NCBI GenBank assembly: GCA_011009095.1
Contig: VTPC01090691.1
Location: 114,142 to 178,141, forward strand
Length of the DNA stretch: 64,000 nucleotides
Direction: 5' to 3'
DNA from: Ignelater luminosus
Taxonomy: Eukaryota > Arthropoda > Insecta > Coleoptera > Elateridae
Shown: positions 47,661 through 61,150 of the stretch, piece after piece
Layout of the letters: each line of letters opens with the position of its first letter
Position numbering within the stretch: position 1 is the stretch's first letter
Program-made: the position numbers and the translations under genes
Notes under the pieces: model-generated
Seen by the model: the letters and a program-made list of their open reading frames with translations, nothing else
Told to the model about the DNA's origin: nothing
The model's database searches: none

Positions 47661-50600
47661 ATTAAGAATTCTGCCATAAGAAAAAGTAAGAAAAGTAAGA
47701 ATGCAAACACGCAGAAAAATTAGTTTGGATTAATGGAAAGGCAATTAAGGGCATTATTCTAATGATTTTCAAATCTCTTTTATCTATAACTGCATTTCTT
47801 AGTAGCTATTAAACAAATTACGTAGGAAATTCTAAAATACAGTTACACTACAAAAAGGGGCTAGGAAGCACGACAACAGGCACTAACTATTGATGAATTG
47901 GTACAAAAGTATAAGACATCACCTTAAATTGTACCTGTATAGAAAACAATTCGAAGTGTAACCTAGTTATCAATTGTGGTCACATCGAAAACAGTTCTAA
48001 TATGTTTAATTGATTTTATTTAATTGATCGTCAAAGATATTGTACTCAAAACGGTTGGTCTAACAAAGTAATATGATGTCTCTGTTGGATCTTACTCTTT
48101 TCTCCTACAAACATGGTTTTAGAAAACAGAATACAAAGTCTTTTTTATGTCTATATTAGAGGGCGTTTACTGATTTTGCAAGTTGAAGTTGTATCTTCTC
48201 AATTTTTGGTTCTTCACGTCATCTGTCTCAAAATTGTTACGCCCTACCTCCAAGCACCACAGGGATCGTCAGGAACTTTAGTTATGCTAGTGAAAGTGCA
48301 ACCAGAAAAAAATAGCATCATTGCTATATAACCAACCATTTTCTGGTGTTTTCAAAATGGTTCAGAGAAGCAGAGAAGGAAATCATGATAGCTGTTTGTG
48401 ATCCTAAGCTGGATCAAATAAAGAAAGGTTTTAATTTATACTAAACTTGCCTAAGCTTGACACCTGCAACTTAATAGCAGGAATCTGTAGTTATTGCCTG
48501 ATTATTAAGATAGTTTTTCTTGTGTGCTACATCTGAAGGTTCTATTAAGCGGCATTGGCAAGGTTTGCTTTTTAGAGAGGAGACAATGTTCTCTGTTTTT
48601 TGGGTTACATTCTAGCCATGGGGAAAATCTGCTGTTCCACCATTTACTACAAAATCTCTGCACTGAATTCAGCAATTTAATCTCAAACCATCACAAGAGT
48701 TCTCAGTCTTTAGTTAAATTATGAACCCCCTTGGACATTATTGATTCTTTGCGTTAAGAGTGGTGCAAGACAGTGATACAACAAGTAACCAAATGTACTA
48801 AAAACAAAAAGAAAAAGAAAAGAGAAATTATAATGAGGACAGATAAACAGGACAGTTGTATTGAAACTGAAGTGACTCGTGCTTCTCTATAGACTGCTTT
48901 GCCATCTAACAAGAATTTTGTTGTTTAGTTCATCCACAATTCTAACGAAAGAATTCCTGTATTTACTTAACTATCTAAAATTCTTCAAACAACAGAACAA
49001 TCTAACCTGATAAAGTCTCATGTTCAGTACGTACAGAAGTCCTTTTTATTCGACTACATTTAATACAAAGTTTTTAAGTTAAGTTTAGTCCGGCTGTTCT
49101 CGAGTTATTCTAGGTTAACCACTGCATAATTAATTGTGGGTTTTTTACCTTTTTGAAGAAGTTTTATTATAGTCTAAACGCACAATGCAGTTGCCTTGTT
49201 AGATTAGATTAGATTCACAGTATAATCCAGACAAGAGGTTTTGGATGACTGTGTATTTGAAATAAGAAGAAAAATCATGTTTTTTTTAAATTTAGATTTG
49301 GATTAAATTTATTTGAACATTCGGTAGATCATTTCCTTGGACGGCCTACAACTAGGTGGAAAATTCAATCAGAAAAAATTAATAAACAATCACTAGATAA
49401 ACCCATACATCTCGATTGAAACATTTTCTAGAGTCGGCAAATTTTCGACTCGCAAGTCTTGTTTCTAATCTCAAGAATCTCAATTATTCTTTACTATTTA
49501 GTATTCAAGATCAATGTATGTAAGAATGCAGGACATTGGCATGTAATAGCGATAGATTTGCAAGAATGTATTTGTAAACATAATAAAAGAAAGCCATTGT
49601 CGAAATCCATTATAAAGGGAACTAACCTTAAGAATTCCCGGCTGAAAAAGACATCAAGTCGAAGTATGAAAGCAACCTCTCAGAATTTATTGAAAAAAGA
49701 TAAGTAGGTATACACACTTTACGTGTAGAAAACCAATAAAACAAGAAGGGACCATAAATTTATCTCGAAATCCAATAAAATAGTTATACGATGCTCAACT
49801 GCAATTTCAAACAATCCTTGAAATATGCATTTCGTCACTTTATTCATTATAGTGTCCGTCGCGTCGGCGTTTTTGGTACTTGAAATTTTTCAATTTTGCT
49901 GCTGAAATCTAAGAAGCCTTAGGTTATTTGTTTTTCTAAATTCAAATAAATTTATACATAGATTGTAAGAGTTTTAAACAAATTCCTACATTGGGAATTG
50001 GATTGTATTCTAGCAATCATCATAGAACAGAGAGAAAGTATAATAGATTCAAACGGAGAGCCAGCAAATTATTTTATGCGAAAGTCTATTTCCTTCTTTC
50101 TTTCTTCTTGTTCCCATCCTACACTCATGTTGTGCGGGTTCAGTAAACACGAGTATACAGATATCCTAAAGTTTAAGGCGAGGAAAATACTTCTATTGAG
50201 GAAAATTTCTTTGGCAAATTATTCCGCGGTGATTTGACATTGCCTTTCCAAAACGAAGCGATTTTAAAAATCCGATCGGACCCGCTCTAATACAAGACTA
50301 ACTGAGCCGCGGTGGTTTCGAAGAACTTTATATTGCATACAAAATAAAAAATAAAAAATAAAAATAAGAAGAGAAACGATCTCACAAAGAAATTTAACCT
50401 AAACTAGCAGTTTCGCTTCGAAATAGTAACGGGCCTAGAGTGATACCCTGAGACACCCAATCATCTGATATTTTTTAAATTTTATAGAAAGAGATCCTTC
50501 AAGCTTTTTATACGTTTTCCAATTTTCCGTTTTATTATAGCCAGACAATCGATCTTATTGAAATAACCAAGGATTTTGTCAAGTACGTTAAAACACAATA

Positions 50601-53600
50601 TTTATGGCTGATATTTATGTTTTAATACATACATTATAGCTTAAGAAAACGTTCGGATTTAAGAGTAGGTAGAACAATTCACTATAGTATTATATTAATG
50701 TACATTATACCAACCTTGACTTATTTCCGACTTAATTTTTTTTGTGGACACCTAATGGAAAAAAATATGTATGTGTGTGTAGTATACGGTCTACTATATA
50801 AACTGATAGGACATTTAAGATAATTGCTTATTATGTAAAATTAAATCGCCTTTCCCTCAATTATTAATAAATCAATTGTGTTTATCATCATATTGTGTTT
50901 TTAAACGTTTTTTTAAGAAACTGACATTCGCTAACAAATTCAGTAATAATAAATAAAATAAATAAACGCAATAATTACTTAATCAACAAAACGAGAATTA
51001 TGCAATTAAATTTTAAGTCTCTCCATTTTTGATTAATGCACCGTTTACAATTAACTGTGGGGTTTGTAGGCTAATAATAATAATAATAATCGCTTACTGA
51101 TTAATTCAATTAAATATTAACACTCAGTTATTACTAATGAATTTTTCGCTAAATAAGTTATTAAATTAAAAAATTAAAAATTAAAAAAAATATATTGGCA
51201 AAGATGAAAAGACGTCGACGTTTGTAAAGCTCAAAAAGAGAAAGATATACAGGGACATGCTATAACCATCATTTTATGCTAGTATTTGTATCAAATGGAG
51301 CCTAAACTCGAGACAAATGACTGTCCCAGCGCCGGATGCAGACTATTTGCCCCGAACTCTACCGGAAACGGCGATAAAAATGCGAAAAAACGCAAATAAA
51401 AACATCATTGTCGAGTTTATCATTGGTAATTTTTGTATAGGCAAAATAAAAGTAGTTTGTATAGAGGGTTGTGTCATTTATCAGGTGCTTAATGGCTTGT
51501 GAATTTTCGCCGTTTTGTTATACTTTAGTAGAGGGAAAAGTAGTTTATCAATCGTTTTATACGTTAAAGCTTTGTACGATTTGTTATTCTGGAAAGAAAT
51601 CAAGTTCTTCTTAAACATATTTATTTTATAAGTGTAATAAAGAAAGATAGTAAGGAGGTTTCCTGATTTTCGTTTTGGTGTACTATACAGACTAGCGTTC
51701 CTGTTAAATATTTTAGTTTTCCTCTTTATTACAACAATCATCATCTGATAAAGAACGAGAATGTTCATGATATGTATTTCTTGAGAATATTAACATTGGT
51801 CTGCGTATAGGTGACAATCAATACTATTATAATAGGTCGCAGTGGAGAACTCTATTTATGAATTTTTGGTAAACCATAATTACTATTAAATCTGTAGCAG
51901 GAGAATTTTAGAAATGGGGCGTCTCTTTGTTCCCGTTATGCAGTAGTACTAGAATTAGCCGTACTGCCAAAAAAGAATGATAAAAACTTCTTTAAAAAAT
52001 TTAGTGCTACATTTATTAAAATCGCTTTTAGTATGTTTATTGGGAGATAGTATCAATATGAAATGAAAAAGATCTTATGTTTGCATATTTTTGAACGAAT
52101 TGACACCACCTAAATAAATCAAAAAACTTCAAATTTCTCTAATTGACAAACAAAACAAAGTCTAAACGGTTTTCTGACCATCTTTGCTTATAGTTATAAA
52201 GAACGGAAAGTAATTCTATATTGCAAGAATTCACTTTTGAAGTCTGAATAAGTACCTTTCAGCAGAAAGAATCAAAGACTTAAGAGATGAACATTTTACT
52301 ATAGTATCCAGTTTTTAACTTTAGTTTCCAAAGAAAAACCGTAGCATATCATCAAGCATGACGAAGTCTATATTGGAACCAAAAACCAAGCAAGTGTAAG
52401 TCTCTGCTCCGTGTAACCAAGGAATTTTAAGATCTAGTATCACTTTGCAACAATTTCGTTATAAAAACATGCAATGCATTCTAATTTCCTTCATCCCTAA
52501 AGCAATAAAGGTTAATCAGCCCAAACAAGCTCATACCTTCCTGTCTAGGAATTAACATATGTCAAAAGAAAACGAAAAGTAAGATATAGACAGTCGGAAA
52601 AATGAGAAAAAGTTCAAAGTTATTCCCGCGTTTTGCTTTGTCATTCTTGATTTCCAGTAATTGTTAGGAATTAGAATTCTTCCTCAGACTAGATTGGAAA
52701 TGTTCTTGTTTCAAAAACTTTCGAAAGCTCTGCGACAAGTTGTTTTCCTCAAAGTTTCCTTTTTTAAACTATTAGTCATCTTATCTCTCATCTCTCCGGT
52801 AAGAGTAAGTTGGGACTTAAGAATGAGCTCTTTTTCTATACAATAGCAATCAATGAAAATGAGGCAAGCGGAGAGACATTGAGACATGAGTACTGCGATT
52901 CCAAGCAAGCACAGTCTAAGACTCCTTATAACACGAGTGTTTAATTTGGGCGTACTGACAACAGAAACTTCTTTCTACAATCGCATTTATAAAATGCCTT
53001 TGCTCACATGTAACGTACAATATTTTATTATGTATCTAACCTTCTTAAAGAAATTCCTTTAGTTTCTATCGTTAATGTTAGCTTCTTCATTCATTAACTT
53101 TCTGAAACACTTTCACGTGTCACCACCATAAGTCGAATTGTACAAATATCATTACCATATTCTATAAAATAATAACTTGAACTAATTTCATCACTCTGTA
53201 TAAATCAAGAAAGCAATACAAAGCCTCACATTGCAACCATATTGACCCAGTAGGATCATCTTCAAAGTTTCCTTATTTCTAGCCATTCTATTATTCTGTG
53301 TTACACGAGCTTATTTCTATGATTAGTTGCATTTTTACTTGCAGAAAACAAACTAAAACTCTTGCTTGCTAAGCTACACTTTCTCTTGAGGTTTTACGAA
53401 TATCAATAGCAATAATATTAAAAGTTGGGATACTTGAAGTTTTTAACGCTTTCGGAATTATGACCAACAGCGTCTTCTTACTATTCCAGAAATTGTTTCA
53501 GATAAAGACATTCAAAATGTGTGATTTTCTGAATTACAAGAGGTTTGAAACTATATATCGACTTACGGGCTTACGAATCATCGCATGTAAAGCTAAACAG

Positions 53601-53929
53601 GTACTGAGCGTCTTGATTCGATTTGGTTGGTTTCTCGCGGCGAGTCAGTCATAAATTCTTGAATGGAAACAACTTGTGTTACTTACACATAATAAAATGC
53701 TTAGATTCGGCTTTCAGAACGCTTGTTTGTCCAATTTTGTTTATACCCCGAATAAGAAAAACTGACGGTATGCACCACCGATTATTACACCCTAATACAA
53801 CTTAACCATAAGTTTTGGTAGGTTCAATCTGCTTAACTTAACAACTAAACTAAGTTAAACGGAAATGGTAAATAAATAATGCCTGATTGAAAACACTTAT
53901 TAGATGCTACTTTCTTCAAAATATCCTCC
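47661..53929. other. Presumed ems intron, unassigned
   Basis: No recognisable domain in the open frames (60-95 codons). Simple repeats: AAAATA at 50,340-50,369, AAT at 51,072-51,090, AAATT-type at 51,161-51,190 and a short TTAGA run near 49,200. 50,800-51,200 is rich in ATTAAT words. Confidence 0.4.
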
Positions 53930-54300
53930 ATTAGCCTCGATGACAAATTCCCAAATTCTGGGCATCCGTGCTACAAGTTTTTAAATTACTCATCTCATAA
54001 AAGTTCGATCATGTTCAGATCTGGAATCTAAGGTAGCTGCTCTATATTGTACAGAACCTTCCGTTTTCTTTAGACTTCACATAATTGTTGCAAAGGTGTG
54101 CTCTGAATTCTAATTAGGTCTACTACGAGTTTCCCTCAAACCATAACTAAGCCTCCATCATGCCTCATAGTTGGAGTAATGCAAATATTTTTCATGAGTT
54201 CACCGTTTAATCGTCTTACAAACAGCTCAGATTTGCATTCGTCTATAAAAAAGACGTTTTTCCATTCGTTGTCTGTCTGCTGTTAATATTTTGAGCAAGA
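53930..54300 (-). pseudogene. Tc1-like transposase relic
   Basis: On the minus strand from about 54,265: EWKNVFFIDECKSELF, the first catalytic Asp region (family WxxVLxxDESKF), then ITPTMRHDGGLVMV followed by TGA where the family has Trp (VMVWG), then after a large deletion LP, a stop, IPDLNMIELL, a TGA in the expected Trp position, and DE (family SPDLNPIEHLWDEL, containing the third catalytic residue). The middle catalytic block (the NDNDPKH region) is missing. Two Trp-to-stop changes, a TAG and the deletion make the copy dead. Upstream residues at 54,270-54,330 are also plausible family sequence. Terminal inverted repeats were not found. Confidence 0.82.
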
Positions 54301-55406
54301 TATATTTCTAAATGAAAACTATAATGCTGGATCAGGTCGAATAATCCTAAATGAATGTTGCGAAACTTGCAATCCGGCAAACCTAATCTAAGCTGAATTA
54401 AGACGATTCACCGTGAACTATTTTTTAAACCGAATTTACGCAATGTCGGAAAACGAACGAATTACATACGGTTATTTTCCAGCAACACGACAAATTACAA
54501 ACAATTATTCATTGAGCAACCAAATAAATTACAAGATCTTATTCATCCGGAAGAAATTCTTTACACAATAAGAACAGATACTTCCAGTTTCTAGATATAT
54601 CTTTGTCATGTTGAATCTGTTGGTTTTGGTTTTGTAGTAGAATTCATGCCTCTATCAAAAGAAGAGTCACAGCTTTACGTGTTCCGACCAATGTCAGTTT
54701 TTCTTGAGATTTGCATCAGAAATTAAACAAAACTCCTTTTCGGTTTCAATAAGCTGAGTTCAATGTTTCACGATAGTTTTTTCTGAGCCTGCTAATTTAA
54801 TTTTATATGTTTTTCAAGTACCTTGATCACTTTTTCTTTTTCCTAATAATTCTTTCCTTAACTTGACTTATTAAACACAAAATCTACCCGAAAAGTTTTC
54901 TGAAGTGTTTCTTTTTGGATTATCTGCAAGGATAGCTTATTTGGCACTTCTTGGTCTTCTCATTTTCTATTCTATTGCACGTTGTTCACTAATCGTTTTT
55001 ATGAAGTGTCTGTATTGATGCCTTTGTACATCAGATCAGGGGAAACTTTAGATTTTACTCTCTTTTGGCTTTAAAATACACTTTTTGATAAAACCTACTT
55101 TATTTTTAACTTGAGCACCTGTCTGAAGTAATCGGGAGCACCCGAACAAAAAACCGAAGAGCTTTTGTGCAAAACCAAATCACTCAATTTTAACATATTT
55201 TGCGCAAAGTTCTTTCTCTAACACAAAAATCCGTATGGCTAGAATTAACTTAATTAATTGAGCAATAGTAGACTTGTCAACAAGAAGATTAAGAAATTTA
55301 AGAAAGTTAAGAAAATCAATGGATTTATCTGGGTTTTCCTGCTGTTGTATCAATTTCTAGAATGTCTCTGGGGTTGAAGATATAAAATGTAAAGTTCCTA
55401 AAAAGA
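54301..55406. other. Unassigned; may include gypsy internal sequence
   Basis: No clear motif. The last few hundred bases before 55,407 could be more of the gypsy pol relic, but stops are frequent and no protein block is recognisable. Confidence 0.35.
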
Positions 55407-55770
55407 ATGAAGACTGTTACATCTCAACAATTACGTGACATCTTAAAAGAATTGTTTAGAACATTTGAGTATCTAAGAGTCATAATATCAGGCAATGATT
55501 CACAATTTGTTTCTCATACATTCAAGACTTGCTGCAAACAATTTGAGATTGAGCATGTGATATCCCTCCCATACCAACCACGTAGTAATGGGTTAACCGC
55601 AAGGTTTACGGGCACGTTTGAAACAAGAATGACAGACAGTAAAATTTCTTTGAGCTATTCAGTAATAAAAAAGTTCCCAGCTCAGATGATGTTTGAAAGT
55701 CATCGGATTCATAATATTCTTGTCAATATCATACTATGGTCGGTTTCAGAAAATGCAGAGTTATAACTGA
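55407..55770 (+). pseudogene. Ty3/gypsy-type integrase core relic
   Basis: The 119-codon frame is the second half of a retroelement integrase core, which inserts element DNA into the genome. VTSQQLRDILKELFRTFEY is followed by VIISGNDSQFVSHTFKTCCK, the position of the family block SDNGxQF. Next comes YQPRSNGLTARFTGTF, the HPxSNGQAERxVxTxK block. Both catalytic residues are gone: the Asp of SDNG is Gly (SGND) and the Glu of QAER is Ala (TAR). The downstream KFPAQMMFESH fits the region with TPAELLMGR. The frame is open but the enzyme is inactive. It is 48 kb from the gypsy polymerase relic and probably a different insertion. Confidence 0.8.
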
Positions 55771-56690
55771 GGAGTGCAAACTCTATAAAAGTGAAAATGA
55801 AGTGCAAAAATCAGTTAAAGAAACAGGGTCCTTATGCATCCCTCCTGGGGATCTGGAAGCAAACCTACAATAGATTTTTCAGTGAAAATCGTATTAATAT
55901 ATAAAGAATGCGGCAGGTAAGACAGGTAGGTAAAACTAGAGATCTATGCGTGGTTTGCAGTTAATTGCACGGAAAAATTAATTTGCAAGTAGTAACAACA
56001 CTTTTGGTTACTAATAGGAAAAAAATTGCGACTGCCTGCTGCAAACTTTTCGTTATACACAACTAAACTATTTTATTAGTACTAACCTAACTTTGGTTAG
56101 GGCTAACAGTAAGTCAGTCACAAATTGAATCAGGAAAACAACAACAAAAGTTGGACTTTGCTTGGAAGTACAGTAAAGCACGAAATAAATAAAATTCTTG
56201 ATGCTAATAATTCTTTTGGTGAAATGTGAAGTCTCAGATGAAAAGTCGATCCTAGTAAGCAAGCATGTAACATTTTTGGTAAAATTACTAAATGGGACGT
56301 AGGCAACTTATTTTATACGTTGATTGTAGTAATTTTACTGTACGTAAGTAAATTTGTTTATATCATGTAATTGTGCACAACTAAATGTAACTATAAAGTA
56401 TGATTATTGCTATAGTAGATTTACTTACTGGAAAGGGTTATTGCACATTCAACACTTCAAAATACAAAATAAAGAACGAGATTTGCTCTACACTGTGTAA
56501 ATTTGACACAAGCATATAAAAGTGATTAGACAGTACTTTCATCATTGATTAACTTGAATGGAAAGGCTTACTTCTATATTTCTGTTATCGCAGTTATATC
56601 CATGATAATTCACCTCTAGTCAAAGTTAATAATAGAAATACCTGTCTCTTTAAGGTATTTAGATCTTATTCAATGGGCAGAGACCGATCA
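55771..56690. other. Unassigned AT-rich sequence
   Basis: The first 100-150 bases may continue the gypsy pol tail. No LTR, motif or RNA gene is visible in the rest. Confidence 0.35.
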
Positions 56691-57645
56691 TCAATCAAAG
56701 TTACTGGACTGGTTAGGAGAGTCTCCTCCTCAGTCAAAGCTTTAATAATAATCATCGCGTACAACACAGAAGAGCAGCGTCTTTAGAAGTCCTTCGGTTT
56801 GTCTTCAGCCTTGAGTGAGGCAGTGAGGGAAGCTGAATAAGACTCTTGTCTGGTGGTTGTTGACCAATTCACTAGTTTTCTCCAATCAGAGGACATTCGT
56901 TCCTACCTGCCGATCGAGAAAATTATCAAGAAAAAACAGAGATACCATGGTGCTTTTAGAAAGTTGGTAACGTTAACATCTGATGGTGGTAGCTCTTGAT
57001 TGGGCTGGTTGGTGTGAAGTTGGATTGGTGTCGTGGCGGTTATTGATGTACAGATTCCCGAAGATGCTGAGAGCGGACCTCGATAGTAGACGAAGATAGT
57101 TGAATTTCAAGGATGGTGTTGATCTCGATGGTGTTTGGCAGCGGTAGTGGTGTGCAGCAGAAGATGCAAAAGGATTGATGCATAGTAAAGGTGGTAAGGA
57201 TTGGGTCTTTCTCAAAACCTCAACGCCCGCAGAAAGATTTAGGAGATAAGATTATGGGAAGGATTACCCAGGCGGCGACGGACGGAAGAAGAATTTCAGC
57301 AGTTTGGGGTGGTTGGACCTGAGGAGCCTCACGCTCAGGAATCAATGATGGAGTATAAAGGAGTCGCGATTGTTCGGATGAGGCTGAGAACCTGGAATGG
57401 ATGGGAAACCTGCCGGGTCTCTGACACGACCAATAACGCAGGCTGCCGGCAGGCGAAATACGGGGAACTGCCCTTCGGCTCCCGAATCCAGATAGTGGCG
57501 CTCAACCGATAGATGAGTGCGTGCTGCTTACTTTTCCTCTTCGGTGCATCATGGCACAGGCTGGAAACCGAGTCAACCACCTCGCTACGCGCCCGTCGAC
57601 GGAATGCGAGACCGATCGTCTCATACACCTCTTTTAATAGCATTA
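56691..57645. mobile_element. Second GC-rich island, possible inserted element
   Basis: Composition changes at both ends relative to the AT-rich surroundings, most sharply at 57,200-57,640 (CpG-rich). Like the block at 8-9 kb it has R/P/S-rich spurious frames on both strands (57,309-57,512 plus; 57,335-57,643 minus) with no domain. I found no convincing long terminal duplication. A shared TTTAATA near 56,741 and 57,632 is too short to be meaningful. Sequence identity to the 8-9 kb block is not evident by eye. Confidence 0.35.
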
Positions 57646-57674
57646 AGCATTAGTAATTGAGAGCATGTGCTAAT

Positions 57675-57935
57675 CCAAGTGTAAAATCCACACAGTGGTC
57701 TATGGATTCTTTAGATATTTACTTAGTACTTGTAATATTACACTTAGAAACGTAAAATTCACCTTGCTGATTGGGTAAATTACAGGAATTACTGGAGTGT
57801 TCTGTAAGTTTACATACGGGACTAAAATTACTTTAAAATATTGAGAAATTTGCATATTTCCACACGTTACTCTAAAAACTGTGTAATTTTTACACTGGTA
57901 TTTGGGTAATATTACATAGATTTTTTACAGTGTGG
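57675..57935. mobile_element. Candidate MITE with degraded inverted ends
   Basis: The left end CCAAGTGTAAAATCC (57,675-57,689) and the complement of the right end, CCACACTGTAAAAAATC (57,919-57,935), agree at most positions with small gaps. The interior repeats GTAAAAT and GTAATATTAC words. No target duplication is visible, so the call is tentative. Confidence 0.35.
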
Positions 57936-57942
57936 AGAACTT

Positions 57943-58083
57943 GGGCAAACTTGGCCCCTGGAAGCTAATTAACTTTCAAACGGTCATTTAACCAAACAAT
58001 TTTAATGTTTGAGCTGTAAAATATGAAAACGTGTTTTGCTGTTATATAATTTTGTCCAAAGGCTAAGTTTGCCTAGCCCTGGT
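57943..58083. repeat. Short dispersed inverted-repeat element, copy 1
   Basis: GGGCAAACTTGGCCC at 57,943-57,957 is nearly the complement of the GGCTAAGTTTGCC region at 58,061-58,073. The middle, around GAGCTGTAAAATA, recurs at 62,640-62,750. Confidence 0.45.
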
Positions 58084-60359
58084 TTAGACATAGGATTGAA
58101 ATTTTAATTTCTCAAATAGAATTTCAAGCACAAAGTTCACCATATGCAATTTCTTTCGAAAAGAACGTTAGTCTTAGGTTGCCACGCATTATCAGCACTG
58201 CTCAGCGTATTGTAAAGTTACAGTTCGTTCAAGAAGGATGTAGAAATCACTCATTTATGAATCTCTGTTTTAATCTGCCATCAGAAAATCTAAAACTAAT
58301 TATAAATTTGGTTTTGATCAAAAATAAACTAACAATGCAAAAATAAAATCTCAACTTGCCCAAGAAACAGCTCAAACGCTTATTTACTCGTATGTGAAGT
58401 TCCAGAAATGCTTTTTGATTTCGGATAGTTGCGTGTTGCGTTATCTATCAGTAATAAACCTATTTTGTTGGGGTTTTTTTGCTGTAGTTGATGGTGAAAT
58501 GAGAGGACGTAAAAGTCTGAATTTTAAAGCCGGTTCCAATTATTACAGGTTGAGAAAGCCCATTAGAGAAGTTTCACACACTGTTTCAAACCTCAAAAGA
58601 TTCCAGTCGCCAACAGACAAGTTATAAAAAGAACTGAAAACTGTGATCATTTAAAGACAGTCATCATTCAATTTCTAGGTCCCCTCATCATGTCATTTCA
58701 CCAGATTTCAAGTGTATTTGGTAAATTACTTAAGTTATTTTTTGTGAAACTCAAATGAGTTTATCAAGCCTCTGACAATTTCTTAATGCTGCAGTTCAAC
58801 ATTCTTCATATTTAGCAAAATCAGAAAACCAGAAGGTAATATTTTTCAAAGACCTGCTCCATTAAAGCTCAGCTTAATCATTTTAAAGTTATCATCGTCG
58901 CCATAATGTATCACATAATATAAAAAATAAACATAAACAAAAGCCATTGAGACAAAAAGTTGTACCTGTTTCATCTTGATAAGCACTATCACTTTCAATT
59001 CGCTACTGGTTCAGGTTAATTTAAATTCAAATTTTTTTTTCCAAAAACTCATATCATCACGTGTAACACAAAAAAAAGCTGCCAGATCAATTTTGTGTAA
59101 GTGTATTGAAGAAGAAAAAATTAGCATAAGAAATATTGTCTGCTTTCACACAATTAAATATAAAGGAAGTCTTAAAGTCGGCCAGTCAGCTGTAACACGT
59201 AATCTCAAATTGATAATTTATATCGGAATCCTACGCTAAACTGATTGCGCTCTTTAATAAATAACCACTTATATTGGGATATATTTCAGAATTTATTAAT
59301 GTAGAAATTTAATAATTGGACTTTTTCTTATTACATTAAAATTTTAATTTGATGATTTATGTATCTTTCTGTTGTGAAGTGTTAATAATAAATTGACAAG
59401 CAATTTGAGAGCAGAATTTGTCAGAGATATATCATAAGTTATTTGAATTGCGTAAATCGAATATTAGGTAATACAACAGCGATTGGATTTGAAAAATTAT
59501 TATATTGTTGATAAGTTAGCATTTTAATAAAAGAATACAAATAAAAATTTCGATTAACTCTATGACATCAATTAGCGATTAAACTTTTTGTTCGTTATTA
59601 ATTGTTGAGGTTATCAGGGCAAATCTTAAACTTTCAAAAATTAAAAGTGCAAAAAATATCTTGGAGAATTTATAGCGATCACTTCTGTCAAGTAATATTT
59701 AGGATAAAAAAGTGCAACCCAATTCACTGTAATAACAATATCGTAAACGAAATTACCAATTGGTTTTGCTTAAAAAATATCTTGCAATTCCCAATTAAAT
59801 ATTGATAGACTTTTTGTAATTTTCGTGCTTGTTTGAATGGTATAGCTATTCTAGTTTTTGTTTTCTCAAGAAAAAAAATATTTTCTGCCCCTGAAGTTTA
59901 TGCACGTATTGTGCCATCCTTCAACAAGTACAACAAGATCAGATTTATAAGGGACCACCTTCTTACACGTAAGTACATTGTTTATAATAAATAAACAAAG
60001 ATACAATAGAGGAGTCTACCCTCGCGTTATTAATGGCGCTTCGTTTTCTTAACATCATTAACGACATTGATAATGCACCTTTAAAATTAATATTTGTAAA
60101 CTACCGACGTTTTATAATATAGAGTGAGTGAAGCGATTTAAATCTTTCTATTTGAGATTTGAAGTTATTGCAAAAGTGTCAATAATAATTACCCTGTATA
60201 TAAAGGAGAGAGTTTCGATTGTCATCTTTATATTGCAGCAATTAAAATACATGAACAAAAACAATGAGCAGTAAACTGAGCAATAAGAAGTATTCATTAT
60301 AAAAATTCGTATCGATTGTTTATTATCACTAATAGAGCTAAACCTTTATGATACGTTAA

Positions 60360-61150
60360 GAAATGCTAATTAATATTCGCCATAAACTAATTCAACCTCC
60401 ACTGGTGTGTATAGCCCGACTCGGTTAATATCATCAGATAACGACAGGCCGTAATAAAGTCGATCCCACTCCGATATACAGACCCGAGACTCCGCAGGCC
60501 GTCCCACTCGCCTGATTAATCATACCATTAATAATTTAAATCGAAATCTATTTATCAGCACGATTAAAATAAAATCGCCCGTTTAATTCATCCAAAACTG
60601 TCAACTAACAAAAGATTAACTGATTCCCGATTAAAACCTAAGCTCTCGCAGCGTGAGCAGGCGTCGCTCGAAACACGTTAAAGCACAATCGTTCGCAGTT
60701 TTACCGTACTCGCTTTGTTCGATTCGATTATTCAGCTTGCACGCAAGTCAAATAAACTATCAATTTCACACTTGAAGAGCGGATTAACATTATGAAAAAT
60801 GCAGCCGATACAAATGACCATCAGACGCATTGTTGGAACAATTACACAAGGGGAGACTCGAACCGTGATTGGCTTTCGAAACGCGATCGCGGGAACGACA
60901 CGAACGACGCCATCTTGTTCGCACCGTGGCCTGCTACGCTTTTTTTTCGTAATGTATTTAAATATTCTGTACTACGAACATCTGTTTGACGTTTTATATA
61001 CATATACATACACATCGTCGAGGCGTGTATTTATGTGCCATGCATTATACCTCTCGGAGCAATAACTATCGCGCAAGGAAGCGCGATTTTATACCTTAAG
61101 TTAACTATCGTAATAAACCCTAACGTACACGCAAAATAACATTTATTTTA
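60360..61150. promoter_or_regulatory. Candidate cis-regulatory region in the ems intron
   Basis: Rich in TAAT/ATTA pairs (for example ATTAATCATACCATTAATAA at 60,516-60,535), interspersed with CpG-containing words (GCGTCGCTCG, CGATCGCGGG), and free of transposon motifs. The texture matches conserved non-coding DNA of developmental loci, but the assignment is inference. The 65-88 codon frames at 60,792-61,065 overlap and show no domain. Confidence 0.3.

Noticed and set aside
60792-61065. Overlapping frames of 65 and 88 codons
   Set aside because: No domain; they overlap each other in a motif-dense region better explained as regulatory.
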